A stretch of 64,000 bases of DNA from Duganella zoogloeoides (GTDB lineage Bacteria > Pseudomonadota > Gammaproteobacteria > Burkholderiales > Burkholderiaceae_D), in the NCBI RefSeq assembly GCF_034479515.1, contig NZ_CP140152.1:1178001-1242000 (forward strand), in the 5' to 3' direction. This document shows positions 34,486 through 41,826 of this stretch, in pieces. Positions within the stretch are counted from its first letter, which is position 1. Each line of letters starts with the position of its first letter. The translations under genes were made by a program, and so were the position numbers. The notes below the pieces were generated by a model. That model worked only from the letters and a program-made list of their open reading frames with translations. It ran no database searches and was not told the origin of the DNA.

Positions 34486-35955
34486 TCAGGCGTACAGTCC
34501 ATGCAAAAACCAGCGCGCATCGGTGGTGCGTTCGAGGTAGATCCAGTAGCAGCTGGCGTCGCTGCCCTGGGCCACGAAGTAGTCGCGGGCGGCGGTTTGA
34601 TCGTTCCACCAGCCCGCTTCCAGCCGCTCGGGGCCGGAAAGGATTTTGAGGGCGCTGCCGTAAAACGGCCGGTTGTCGCGCATCAGCAGCGCAATCGGCT
34701 TGGGCAGCAGCCAGAAGGGCCGGCCGTCGAATACTTCGTCAAGCTGCGCCTTGGGTCGCCTGGTCGCCGCCGGCAGCCAGGTGTTGCAGATTTCGGGGCG
34801 GTAGTCGTCCACGCTGGCGGGGGTGAGCACGTTGTCGGCGCCCAGGCGCGCGGTCAGCAGTTCCAATAGCCGGTGGTAGTCCTGTGGCGTGCCGCCCGGC
34901 TCGGGAAACAGCGAGGCGTTCGGTGGCAGCATGGCTTCGATCTTGACGGCTTCGAGCCGCAGCGCGATCACCGGCGCATGCAGTTCCAGCTTGCCCAGGC
35001 GCTCCTTGAGCAGGCGGACCAGGTGCGACTCGTGCCATGCCGGTTCGGCCAGCATGATCTCGAGCGTGGTGGGCGCCACCGCCGAGCGCCCCCGTTCATG
35101 TTCGAGGTAGAGCGTGAACGCGCGCACGGCCTGCTGCATGGCGGTGAGCCAGCCCACCAGTTGCAGGATCAGGCTCGAGGCGCCGTGCAGCAAGGCGTCT
35201 GCATGTTCCACCCGTTCGAAGGTTTCGATGCGGGCGGAAAATTGCAACGGTGGCTTGATCCATTCGAACATTTCCGGCGCCTCGCCGTAAGCGCGGTCGA
35301 GCGTGGCCAACAAATGCTTGTCGGTGCGCCGCAGCAGCCCGGCGCGCGGCAACCGGCGCAGGGCGCCGAGGTCGCGCGCACCGATGTCGGTAAGCCAGCC
35401 GTGGAACGGTACGGCGGCCGGGATCAGCTCGCACGGCAGCTGGTTGAGCCGCTGTTGCAGGCGTTCCATCGACGCCACCCGGCGGCCCTTCGGCTGGTCC
35501 TTGCGCGGTGCGTTGCGCGCCAGCAGCCATGCGCCCTCGGCCGTGGGGGCGGCGCCCAGCTGCAGGGTAAAGCCGAGCGCGGCCACGCTACGCAGCACGC
35601 GCAGGCACAGCGCGTGCGGTCCCTTGAACAGGGTGAGGCTGGCGCTCACGTCCAGCAGCAGCGACCAGTCGGGTTGATACGTGATGTCGGGCGTGTATTG
35701 CATCAGCGCGGTGGCAATCGCTTCGAGCGCCTGGTCTTCCTTGTCGGCCGCGCGTTCGAGCACGGTGGTATCGGGCGCAATGGCTGCCACGCCGCCGCCG
35801 CGCATCCCCAGGCGCACGCCGGCCTGCGCGGCCTGGCGCGACATGGCCAGCACCAGCCCGTGCTCGACGACGACCATGGGCGCCGGCTCAGACCAGCACG
35901 GTCGTTGCGCTTCGAGCGGCAACAACGGCAGGTGGACGCTTAACATCAGTTTCAT
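34486..35955 (-). CDS. imuB: ImuB, Y-family polymerase-like protein
   Basis: This 489-residue protein is the Y-family-like partner that links ImuA and DnaE2 to the beta clamp during translesion synthesis. The N-terminal segment MLSVHLPLLPLEAQRPCW and HGLVLAMSRQAAQAGVRLGM match ImuB proteins, which lack the polymerase catalytic carboxylates. The ATG at 35955 is preferred although no strong ribosome site precedes it; an ATG three codons later is possible. Its start overlaps the imuA 3' end by 68 nt, implying coupled translation. dnaE2 begins 2 nt after its stop. Confidence 0.9.
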   Translation of the reverse strand: MKLMLSVHLPLLPLEAQRPCWSEPAPMVVVEHGLVLAMSRQAAQAGVRLGMRGGGVAAIAPDTTVLERAADKEDQALEAIATALMQYTPDITYQPDWSLLLDVSASLTLFKGPHALCLRVLRSVAALGFTLQLGAAPTAEGAWLLARNAPRKDQPKGRRVASMERLQQRLNQLPCELIPAAVPFHGWLTDIGARDLGALRRLPRAGLLRRTDKHLLATLDRAYGEAPEMFEWIKPPLQFSARIETFERVEHADALLHGASSLILQLVGWLTAMQQAVRAFTLYLEHERGRSAVAPTTLEIMLAEPAWHESHLVRLLKERLGKLELHAPVIALRLEAVKIEAMLPPNASLFPEPGGTPQDYHRLLELLTARLGADNVLTPASVDDYRPEICNTWLPAATRRPKAQLDEVFDGRPFWLLPKPIALLMRDNRPFYGSALKILSGPERLEAGWWNDQTAARDYFVAQGSDASCYWIYLERTTDARWFLHGLYA

Positions 35956-36643
35956 GATCGTGGGGGGCAGGTTGCAGGGGGATATGCAGCGGTACCGGCA
36001 TATCACCGAGGGGAATGAAAAAAGGTTGCTCGCAATGGGGCCCCTTGCGCTTGATGATGTCCACCGAGACACCGCCAGCGGCCGGGCGCAAGGTCATGCG
36101 CAGCGGCGACGGCGAAGCGTCGGCTGCCGCCGCGATGGGCCGTAGCAGCCACAGCCAGGTATCGGTGCTTTGCGCGGCCAGGTTGAGCCGGCGCAGCGCT
36201 TCGGGCCGCACATTGGCCTGCCAGAGCAGCACCGCACCGCACGAGCCGTTCTTGAGGATTTGCTCGGCCGCCCACAGCGCATCGGCACTGCTGGCAGGTT
36301 TAAGCCACAGCAGGTTGCGGTCATTGACTTGCCAGGCCCGGCATGCCATGGCGTGCGGCAAATAAGGCGGCTGCACCAGCGCCACGCGCTGGCGCGCGGC
36401 CAGGCTGGCCAGCACGGGTTTTAATAATTGCATTTCGCCGATGCCGTGTTGCTGCACCAGCAGCTCGATCAGCGCCGAGCGTGGCCAGCCCTGATTGGGC
36501 AGTTCGCTATCGAGCCGGTCGTGCCCGGTGCTGCAGGTGGTGGAGCGCGAAATGGCCAACTCGCTGGCCCGCCACACATCGCGCATGGCCAGGCGGCCAG
36601 CCTGCGCGGCTGCGGTGGTGATGGGGAGTGGTGGCGTAAGCAT
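35888..36643 (-). CDS. imuA: ImuA, SOS mutagenesis cassette protein
   Basis: This 251-residue RecA-like protein is the first gene of the imuA-imuB-dnaE2 cassette. ImuA shares the RecA/SulA-like fold without a complete Walker A motif; visible segments are LDSELPNQGWPRSALIELLVQQHGIGEMQLLKPVLA and AVLLWQANVRPEALRRLNLAAQ. The ATG at 36643 agrees with the conserved alignment start, while the longer upstream frame begins inside the promoter. A LexA box lies 20 bp upstream, so it is SOS-induced. Confidence 0.88.
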   Translation of the reverse strand: MLTPPLPITTAAAQAGRLAMRDVWRASELAISRSTTCSTGHDRLDSELPNQGWPRSALIELLVQQHGIGEMQLLKPVLASLAARQRVALVQPPYLPHAMACRAWQVNDRNLLWLKPASSADALWAAEQILKNGSCGAVLLWQANVRPEALRRLNLAAQSTDTWLWLLRPIAAAADASPSPLRMTLRPAAGGVSVDIIKRKGPHCEQPFFIPLGDMPVPLHIPLQPAPHDHETDVKRPPAVVAARSATTVLV

Positions 36644-36662
36644 GGTTGTTATTAGATTGATA

Positions 36663-36678
36663 CTGTATGTATGTACAG
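36663..36678. promoter_or_regulatory. LexA (SOS) box upstream of imuA
   Basis: CTGT-N8-ACAG is a perfect match to the classical LexA operator with the spacer ATGTATGT. It lies 20 bp upstream of the imuA start and overlaps the predicted -10 box, so LexA would block the mutagenesis operon until RecA activation. Confidence 0.92.
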
Positions 36679-36706
36679 TATAATCCCCGCTGCCGCTCAG
36701 ATGCAA
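36677..36706 (-). promoter_or_regulatory. sigma70-type promoter of imuA-imuB-dnaE2
   Basis: On the minus strand, TTGCAT (36706-36701) and TATACT (36682-36677) are separated by 18 bp. The -10 hexamer overlaps the LexA box. Transcription would begin about 30 bp upstream of the imuA start codon. Confidence 0.65.
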
Positions 36707-36748
36707 GATTGATTTATTTGTCGTGCGGATATACTTGATGTTGAACGA

Positions 36749-37222
36749 TTAGCGCTTGAAAAAGCGCGGATCGTAGATCCAGCGCTTGATGGTTGTTGCT
36801 GTTATCGCGGCGGTGTCGGGATGTTGCGGATTGATCAGCACATTGTCTTCATCCGGCACGATGACCGATGGCACACGTAGCAGTGCACTGGCACCGGAGG
36901 CGATCCAGGCATCGCCTGCTGCGATGGAACTCAGGCCGGCGGGGACGGCGTCCCAGCCACCGGGCAATGGTGCGAGTACTTGGCAGGTGGCCCATACCTT
37001 ATCGGGAATTTCGATGCGCACCAGGTAGCGGTTGAATGGCCCACGACCCTTAAGGTAATGCAACGTCTCCAGCGCTGCCAGCGCGATATTGACGGCGCAG
37101 TACACAACGGGTGTGCCCCCACTGTTCCAGCGCCCACCGGTCAGCCTGGCCCCCATGCCACTTAAATCGTTGGCGGCATAGGCGGGTGCTTCCATCGCAA
37201 TACGCCACACCACTGCAGTCAT
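36749..37222 (-). CDS. RES-domain toxin of a RES-Xre system
   Basis: This 157-residue RES protein has the family signature MGARLTGGRWNSGGTPVVYCA, with the downstream glutamate in ALAALETLHYL and a later serine. RES toxins deplete NAD+ or ADP-ribosylate a target. The start ATG at 37222 overlaps the antitoxin stop by 4 nt and has a GGAG ribosome site. The longer frame upstream is a shadow of the antitoxin gene. It is transcribed after the Xre-like gene, the usual order of this system. Confidence 0.9.
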   Translation of the reverse strand: MTAVVWRIAMEAPAYAANDLSGMGARLTGGRWNSGGTPVVYCAVNIALAALETLHYLKGRGPFNRYLVRIEIPDKVWATCQVLAPLPGGWDAVPAGLSSIAAGDAWIASGASALLRVPSVIVPDEDNVLINPQHPDTAAITATTIKRWIYDPRFFKR

Positions 37223-37737
37223 GCGTAAGCTCCGCTTTGTATCATGGCCAACAAATTTGCCACCAGCTTTTGGCCCTCGAAGGTATCCAGATAACTGGCC
37301 GGGGTTTCCCCGCCAAGCGCTGGCAACGGTTCGGTAAGCCATTCGGAAACCCAGCGCGCCGCATCAAAACCGGTGGGGTCGCCCGACTCTTCGACCATGG
37401 TTTGCACCATGGCGATCAGATTTTCCACGCCCAGCACCCGTTCCGATTCGTCACTGGACAGCACGATGGCATCTTTTTCCTTGCGGCTGATGGTGGCACG
37501 CGACAGGCCCAGGCTGTTGAGCAAAATTTCCTTGCTCATCCCCATGCGCGCAGACAGGCTGGTAATCGTCGATGCCGGTATGCCTTGCCGTATCAAGGCA
37601 ATCCGGCCTTGCGGACTAAGATTGAAAAGTGGGATGCCATCAACCGGAGCCGACTTGGCTGGACTGCGGCCAGCCTTGCGAATCTTGATGGCGGCGGGGC
37701 CGGAAATCGTGCCCGACTTTTTCACGAGATTGGACAT
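37219..37737 (-). CDS. Xre/ParS-type antitoxin of the RES toxin
   Basis: This 172-residue protein has a MbcA/ParS/Xre layout: a helix-turn-helix-like middle (IPASTITSLSARMGMSKEILLNSLGLSRATISRKE, about residues 50-86) and a C-terminal DUF2384-type toxin-binding region (RVLGVENLIAMVQTM through YLDTFEGQKLVANLLAMI). An AAAGGAGG ribosome site precedes it. Its stop overlaps the RES start by 4 nt. It probably represses its own operon. Confidence 0.88.
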   Translation of the reverse strand: MSNLVKKSGTISGPAAIKIRKAGRSPAKSAPVDGIPLFNLSPQGRIALIRQGIPASTITSLSARMGMSKEILLNSLGLSRATISRKEKDAIVLSSDESERVLGVENLIAMVQTMVEESGDPTGFDAARWVSEWLTEPLPALGGETPASYLDTFEGQKLVANLLAMIQSGAYA

Positions 37738-37876
37738 GGTTGCCTCCTTTGAGTCGGCAGGTTAGCTCAAAGAAGACATTTTGCAAGTCATTTGTGCTGG
37801 CAGCTTGCACGCGCTTGACTTGTCCCGCCGCCACTTATGCGTCAGAGTACGCTTCATCGAAATTGCAGGAGTTTGC

Positions 37877-38635
37877 ATGCGTTCTCAACGACAAGAATTT
37901 ATCTCCAACGGCCACAAGTTGGCTGCCAAGCTCGACGCCCCCGACGCCGAGATCCGCGCCTACGCGCTGTTTGCCCATTGCTTTACGTGTGGCAAGGATG
38001 CGATCGGCGCGCACCGGATGGCGCACGCGCTCGCTGCGCATGGCATCGCCGTGCTGCGGTTCGATTTCACCGGCCTCGGTGGCAGCGAGGGCGATTTTGC
38101 CGACACCAATTTTTCCTCGAACGTGGCCGACCTGGTGGCTGCTGCCGATTTTTTGCGCACGCACCATGCGGCGCCGCAGTTGTTGATCGGCCATAGCCTG
38201 GGCGGCACGGCCATGCTGGCGGCGGCCGAGCAGATTGCTGAAGCGACGGCGGTGGTGACGATCGGTTCGCCCAGCGATCCGACCCATATGCCCAGCCTGT
38301 TCGGCAGCAAGTACCTGGAACTGATACGGCAGGAGGGGGAGGCCATGGTGCCGCTGGCCGGACGGCCGTTCCGCATCAAGCGCCAGTTTTTCGACGATGC
38401 CGAAGGGTATGTGTTGAAACCGAAGATTGCGGGCTTGAAGCGCGCTTTGCTGGTGATGCATGCCCCCGGCGACGATACCGTGCCGGTGGCCAATGCGATG
38501 GAAATCGTCACCGCCGCCAGGCACCCGAAAAGTTTCGTCTCACTCGATACCGCCGACCATTTGCTGACCCGGCGCGAGGATGCGGTGTACGTGGCGGACT
38601 TGATCGCGGCGTGGAGCCGCCGCTACCTGGCATAA
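37877..38635 (+). CDS. Alpha/beta hydrolase lacking the usual OsmC domain
   Basis: This 252-residue hydrolase has the nucleophile elbow GHSLGG, the signature YALFAHCFTCGKDAIGAHRMAHALAAHGIAVLRFDFTGLGGSEG and a terminal ADHLLTR histidine. The same sequence style is found as the N-terminal half of proteins fused to an OsmC peroxidase domain; here the gene ends at the hydrolase. The ATG at 37877 has GCAGGAG upstream. It is divergent from the RES-Xre operon and ends in a 20-bp stem-loop. Confidence 0.85.
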   Translation: MRSQRQEFISNGHKLAAKLDAPDAEIRAYALFAHCFTCGKDAIGAHRMAHALAAHGIAVLRFDFTGLGGSEGDFADTNFSSNVADLVAAADFLRTHHAAPQLLIGHSLGGTAMLAAAEQIAEATAVVTIGSPSDPTHMPSLFGSKYLELIRQEGEAMVPLAGRPFRIKRQFFDDAEGYVLKPKIAGLKRALLVMHAPGDDTVPVANAMEIVTAARHPKSFVSLDTADHLLTRREDAVYVADLIAAWSRRYLA

Positions 38636-38636
38636 G

Positions 38637-38680
38637 CTGAAAGCCGTCATTGCGGCCTGCGCCGCAATGACGGCTTTCAG
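38637..38680. terminator. Perfect 20-bp stem-loop between convergent genes
   Basis: CTGAAAGCCGTCATTGCGGC and its exact complement flank a CTGC loop. There is no T-tract. It begins 1 bp after the hydrolase stop and lies 14 bp beyond the 3' end of the convergent 38695-39042 gene, so it may act as a bidirectional terminator or a processed 3'-end stabiliser. The stem is longer than needed for a simple terminator. Confidence 0.65.
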
Positions 38681-38694
38681 CCAGCCATTGAGAA

Positions 38695-39042
38695 CTACTC
38701 GTCGCCAAATTCCTCGGCCAAATCCTTCCAGCCCTTGCCAGCGGCAAAGGTGTTGAACTCGTCCGGGGCTTCCAGCACCAGCAGTTTGCCTTCCTGCAGC
38801 ACCGGGTCGCCGGCGGTGAGGGCCGGGCCCTTGTAGCCCACCGTGCGCAGTTGCGCCACCACGGCGTCGATCAGGGACTTGTCCTTGTGCAGGCCGCTGA
38901 CCGAACCGGCAAAGTCCACGTACACGTCGATCGCGCCATAACCTTCATCGAAGATACGGATCGCCTTGGCGTCGTGGGCACGGCCGGCGCCGTCGGTGGC
39001 CTTGAAGGGGCCGCTCAATTGGATATCAGTGTTATTGCTCAT
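38695..39042 (-). CDS. Small acidic protein of unknown function
   Basis: This 115-residue soluble protein (MSNNTDIQLSGPFKATDGAG at the N-terminus; KGWKDLAEEFGDE at the C-terminus) is acidic, with no signal peptide or membrane helix. I do not recognise a family. It is transcribed downstream of... no other gene on the same strand within an operon is certain, although the M61 peptidase gene's 3' end lies 30 nt upstream of its start, so the two may be linked. Confidence 0.65.
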   Translation of the reverse strand: MSNNTDIQLSGPFKATDGAGRAHDAKAIRIFDEGYGAIDVYVDFAGSVSGLHKDKSLIDAVVAQLRTVGYKGPALTAGDPVLQEGKLLVLEAPDEFNTFAAGKGWKDLAEEFGDE

Positions 39043-39072
39043 GGTGTCCTCAGGTTTGGGCGTTGAGCCATC

Positions 39073-40962
39073 TTACTTCAACGGCTGCAGAATTGCTTCC
39101 AGGCGGTCAGGCGTACCCTTGATCCGTTCCAGGCGCGGGTACTTCAAACCGTCGTGGTAATCGATCGCATAGGTGGTGTACAGGTTGCCCTTTTTCACCA
39201 GCAGCTGGATCGGCTCCTTGCTGTCCTTGGCGGCCGTGATCGCCGCGCGCAGCACCTCGGGCTTGTACGCGCGGCCATTGACCGCCAGCAAGGTCGAGTT
39301 GCCCGACAGGCCGGCCTTGAAGGCTATGCCTTCCCAGATGAACGATTCGAGCTTGCCTTCGGCGCCCACCGAGAAGCCGAGCGAGTACTGGAAGTTGGCC
39401 GACTTGCTCAGGTCTTCCTGGGCTTTCAGGAATGGCGTCTGCTTGTCGGTATAGACCAGTTTCCAGCCGGCGCGCGTGAGGCCGTCGAGCGGCGCGCCCG
39501 GACCGTGGCTTTCCACGCGGCTGCGCAGGAAGGTGGCCCAGTCGTGCGGTTGCACGGCGTTCAGGGCGGCCACCACGTCGTCGAACGTGTAGTGCTTGGC
39601 GACGTTGACACCGTCATCGACGCCGAAGAAGCCGCGCGCGAAATCGTTGAGCGAGCGCTTGCCGCCCGACAGTTCGCGGATCAGGGTGTCGGCGTCCAGC
39701 CAGATCAGCTGGCCTTCCTGGTAGTAGTCTTCGCCGCGCTGCCAGTTGTTCCACACTTGCGGACGGCGGGCATTGATGATCGGATCGTACGTGGTGTCCT
39801 GCACCGCGCGCCAGGTGCGGCCACGCACGTTGTCGAGGCGGGCGGCCGATGCGGCCAGCAGGTCGCGCGTGTTTTCCGGCTTGATCAGGCCCGAGCGGGC
39901 CGCAAGGACGGCGCCCCAGTACTGGGTTTGCCCCTCGTATACCCACAGCAGCGAGTTGTCGAGCGGGGTGTTGAAGTTGGGCACATCCTGGCCGGCCGGG
40001 CGGCGGAATTTACCGTTCCACGAGTGGGCAAATTCATGCGGCAGCAGTTCCCGGCGCGCTTCCCACTTGTTCCAGTCGGTGAAGTAGCCGGCCTTGACGC
40101 CGTTCTCGCTCGACTGGTGGTGCTCGCGGCCGATGCCGCCGAATTCGTCGCTGATGGCAAACAGGAAATCGTAGTGCTTGTAGTGTTTCGAGTTAAACAG
40201 TTTATACGATTGCTGGATCAGTGCGCGGTGCGGGGCGATCTGTTCCGGCGTTGCTTCGAGCTGTTCCGGGCTGTCGGCCACCACGTTCAAATGTACCGGG
40301 ATTTTCGCGCCCGGGTCGAGGTCGATGCGGCGGAAATAGCGGCCCGCGAACAGCGGCGAATCGAGGAAGGTTTCGAAGTCGAGCGGCTTGAAGGCGATCT
40401 CGTCGCCGTTGCGCGCGGCCGTTTCCAGCGCGGTGCCGAACTGCCAGCCCGGTGGCACGGTCAGGTTGGGCTGGATCGTGATATTGCGGCTGCGGTAGCC
40501 GGCCGGGTAGATTGCCAGCGACTGCCACTGCACGCCGAGGATGTCGTTGGTAAACGTGGTGCGGCCCTGGCTCGCTTCCACCGGCGACAGGTACTGGAAT
40601 TCGATGTCGATGGCATTGGCGTCGGCCGGCACGTCAACCGTGAAGGCCCAGACGTTGAGCGGGTCGCGGCGCCAGTCGAGCGGCTTGCCGTTCGCGCTCG
40701 CTTTGAGACCGGCAAACTGGTTCAGGGCGCCGCTGGGGCCGTGGTTGGCCACCACCCATTGCGGGTACAGCAAGGTCAGCTTGCCGGGCTTGGCCGGAAT
40801 GGTCTGGCGCACGCGGAAGATCTGTTGTGCCGTATTGGAGGCGTCCACTTTGAGGACGATGGTGCCCGGGTAAGGCTGTTCGGAAATCGTCTCTGCCTGG
40901 GCGCCGGTGGTAACGGCTGTAGTGGCGAGCAGGACGGCAAATGCGGCACGGGTGAAAGGCAT
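39073..40962 (-). CDS. M61-family glycyl aminopeptidase-like metallopeptidase with PDZ domain
   Basis: This 629-residue secreted zinc peptidase has a signal peptide (AAFAVLLATTAVTTGAQA), the zinc motif H309-E310-x2-H313 (HEFAHSWNGK) and a third-ligand region YEGQTQYWG. A PDZ-like domain occupies about residues 490-600 (FSVGAEGKLESFIWEGIAFKAGL). M61 enzymes release glycine or alanine from peptide N-termini. Its start codon is preceded by the hsp20 regulatory region on the other strand. Confidence 0.93.
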   Translation of the reverse strand: MPFTRAAFAVLLATTAVTTGAQAETISEQPYPGTIVLKVDASNTAQQIFRVRQTIPAKPGKLTLLYPQWVVANHGPSGALNQFAGLKASANGKPLDWRRDPLNVWAFTVDVPADANAIDIEFQYLSPVEASQGRTTFTNDILGVQWQSLAIYPAGYRSRNITIQPNLTVPPGWQFGTALETAARNGDEIAFKPLDFETFLDSPLFAGRYFRRIDLDPGAKIPVHLNVVADSPEQLEATPEQIAPHRALIQQSYKLFNSKHYKHYDFLFAISDEFGGIGREHHQSSENGVKAGYFTDWNKWEARRELLPHEFAHSWNGKFRRPAGQDVPNFNTPLDNSLLWVYEGQTQYWGAVLAARSGLIKPENTRDLLAASAARLDNVRGRTWRAVQDTTYDPIINARRPQVWNNWQRGEDYYQEGQLIWLDADTLIRELSGGKRSLNDFARGFFGVDDGVNVAKHYTFDDVVAALNAVQPHDWATFLRSRVESHGPGAPLDGLTRAGWKLVYTDKQTPFLKAQEDLSKSANFQYSLGFSVGAEGKLESFIWEGIAFKAGLSGNSTLLAVNGRAYKPEVLRAAITAAKDSKEPIQLLVKKGNLYTTYAIDYHDGLKYPRLERIKGTPDRLEAILQPLK

Positions 40963-41051
40963 GAAGGACTCGGATCGTGATTGAACAAGAGAAAGAGTTT
41001 AGCACGCAGGGGCAGTCGGAAAAAACCGCAAAAAAAATCGCAAAAAAACCC

Positions 41052-41080
41052 CTTGAAAGGCTCGGACCACCACCCTATAT
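41052..41080 (+). promoter_or_regulatory. sigma32-type heat-shock promoter of hsp20
   Basis: CTTGAAA (41052-41058) and CCCTATAT (41073-41080) are separated by 14 bp, very close to the sigma32 consensus. The Hsp20 start codon is 95 bp downstream, leaving a leader of about 90 nt. This predicts RpoH-dependent heat induction. Confidence 0.8.
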
Positions 41081-41114
41081 CGGACTCAGTGGTTGCCCAG
41101 CAGGGGACCACCGG

Positions 41115-41138
41115 CCCCGAGGAACGCTTCCGAAGGGG
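41115..41138 (+). promoter_or_regulatory. Hairpin in the hsp20 5' leader
   Basis: CCCC-GA-GGAA-CGC-TTCC-GA-A-GGGG forms a G-C-rich hairpin, with a GA/GA internal loop, in the leader of the hsp20 mRNA. Small heat-shock genes often carry RNA thermometers. The ribosome site (AAAAGGA, 41161-41167) is not in this hairpin, so a canonical thermometer is not demonstrated. Confidence 0.4.
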
Positions 41139-41175
41139 ATTACATTTATCGCTTAACTTGAAAAGGATATCTATC

Positions 41176-41643
41176 ATGCGTACTTTTGACCTGACTCCAC
41201 TGTACCGTTCCGCCATCGGCTTCGACCGCCTGGCCCAGATGCTCAACGATGCCCAGCGCGCCGATTCGTCGCCCAGCTATCCTCCTTACAATATCGAACT
41301 CGTGTCCGATGACCAGTACCGCATCGTGATGGCGCTGGCCGGCTTCAGCCGCGACGAGATCGACATCACCTTCGAGCGCGATTCGCTGCACGTCGTCGGC
41401 CGCAAGCAGAAGGACGCCACCGAGCGCACCTACCTGCACCGTGGCATCGCTGCGCGTGACTTCGAACAGCGCTTCCAGCTGGCCACCCACGTCAAGGTGA
41501 CCGGCGCCAGCTTCGACAACGGCATGCTCACCATCGAACTGGTGCGCGAGGTGCCCGAAGCGCTCAAGCCACGCAAGATCGTCATTGACGGTCAAGGCGG
41601 CAGCGAGAACGTGACCGCCCTGGAGCAGCGCCAGGCCGCGTAA
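41176..41643 (+). CDS. Hsp20 family small heat-shock protein (IbpA-like)
   Basis: This 155-residue alpha-crystallin-type chaperone holds unfolding proteins during heat stress. The N-terminal MRTFDLTPLYRSAIGFDRL and the PYNIELVSDDQYRIVMALAGFSRDEIDI core are typical of the IbpA group, and the C-terminal GMLTIELVREVPEALKPRKI includes the I-x-I/V-like anchoring region. The ATG at 41176 follows AAAAGGA; an upstream frame through the leader is not coding. A sigma32-type promoter lies upstream and a stem-loop downstream. Confidence 0.94.
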   Translation: MRTFDLTPLYRSAIGFDRLAQMLNDAQRADSSPSYPPYNIELVSDDQYRIVMALAGFSRDEIDITFERDSLHVVGRKQKDATERTYLHRGIAARDFEQRFQLATHVKVTGASFDNGMLTIELVREVPEALKPRKIVIDGQGGSENVTALEQRQAA

Positions 41644-41667
41644 TCGCCCTCTAGCGGTATGACCCTC

Positions 41668-41696
41668 ACAACTGGCCGGACTTTCCGGCCAGTTGT
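41668..41696 (+). terminator. Stem-loop after hsp20
   Basis: A 13-bp perfect stem, ACAACTGGCCGGA / TCCGGCCAGTTGT, with a CTT loop lies 25 bp beyond the hsp20 stop. The following sequence is only weakly T-rich (TTCGT). The 130 bp between it and the htrA start hold AT-rich promoter-like sequence and no gene. Confidence 0.7.
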
Positions 41697-41826
41697 TCGT
41701 CCATCGTCTGCTTTGACCAACACCATTGTAAGCATATGTTTCCGTGGAAATTTCATTAAGTAGGGTCTAAGTTTTTTGCCTCATATTGAATACATCTAAA
41801 ATCCTAGTTCAATTCAGGAGTGCAAC

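Noticed and set aside
41740..41800. Possible sigmaE promoter upstream of htrA (GGAAATT ... TCTAA)
   Set aside because: The spacing is about 13 bp instead of about 16 and both boxes differ from consensus, so it was not listed.
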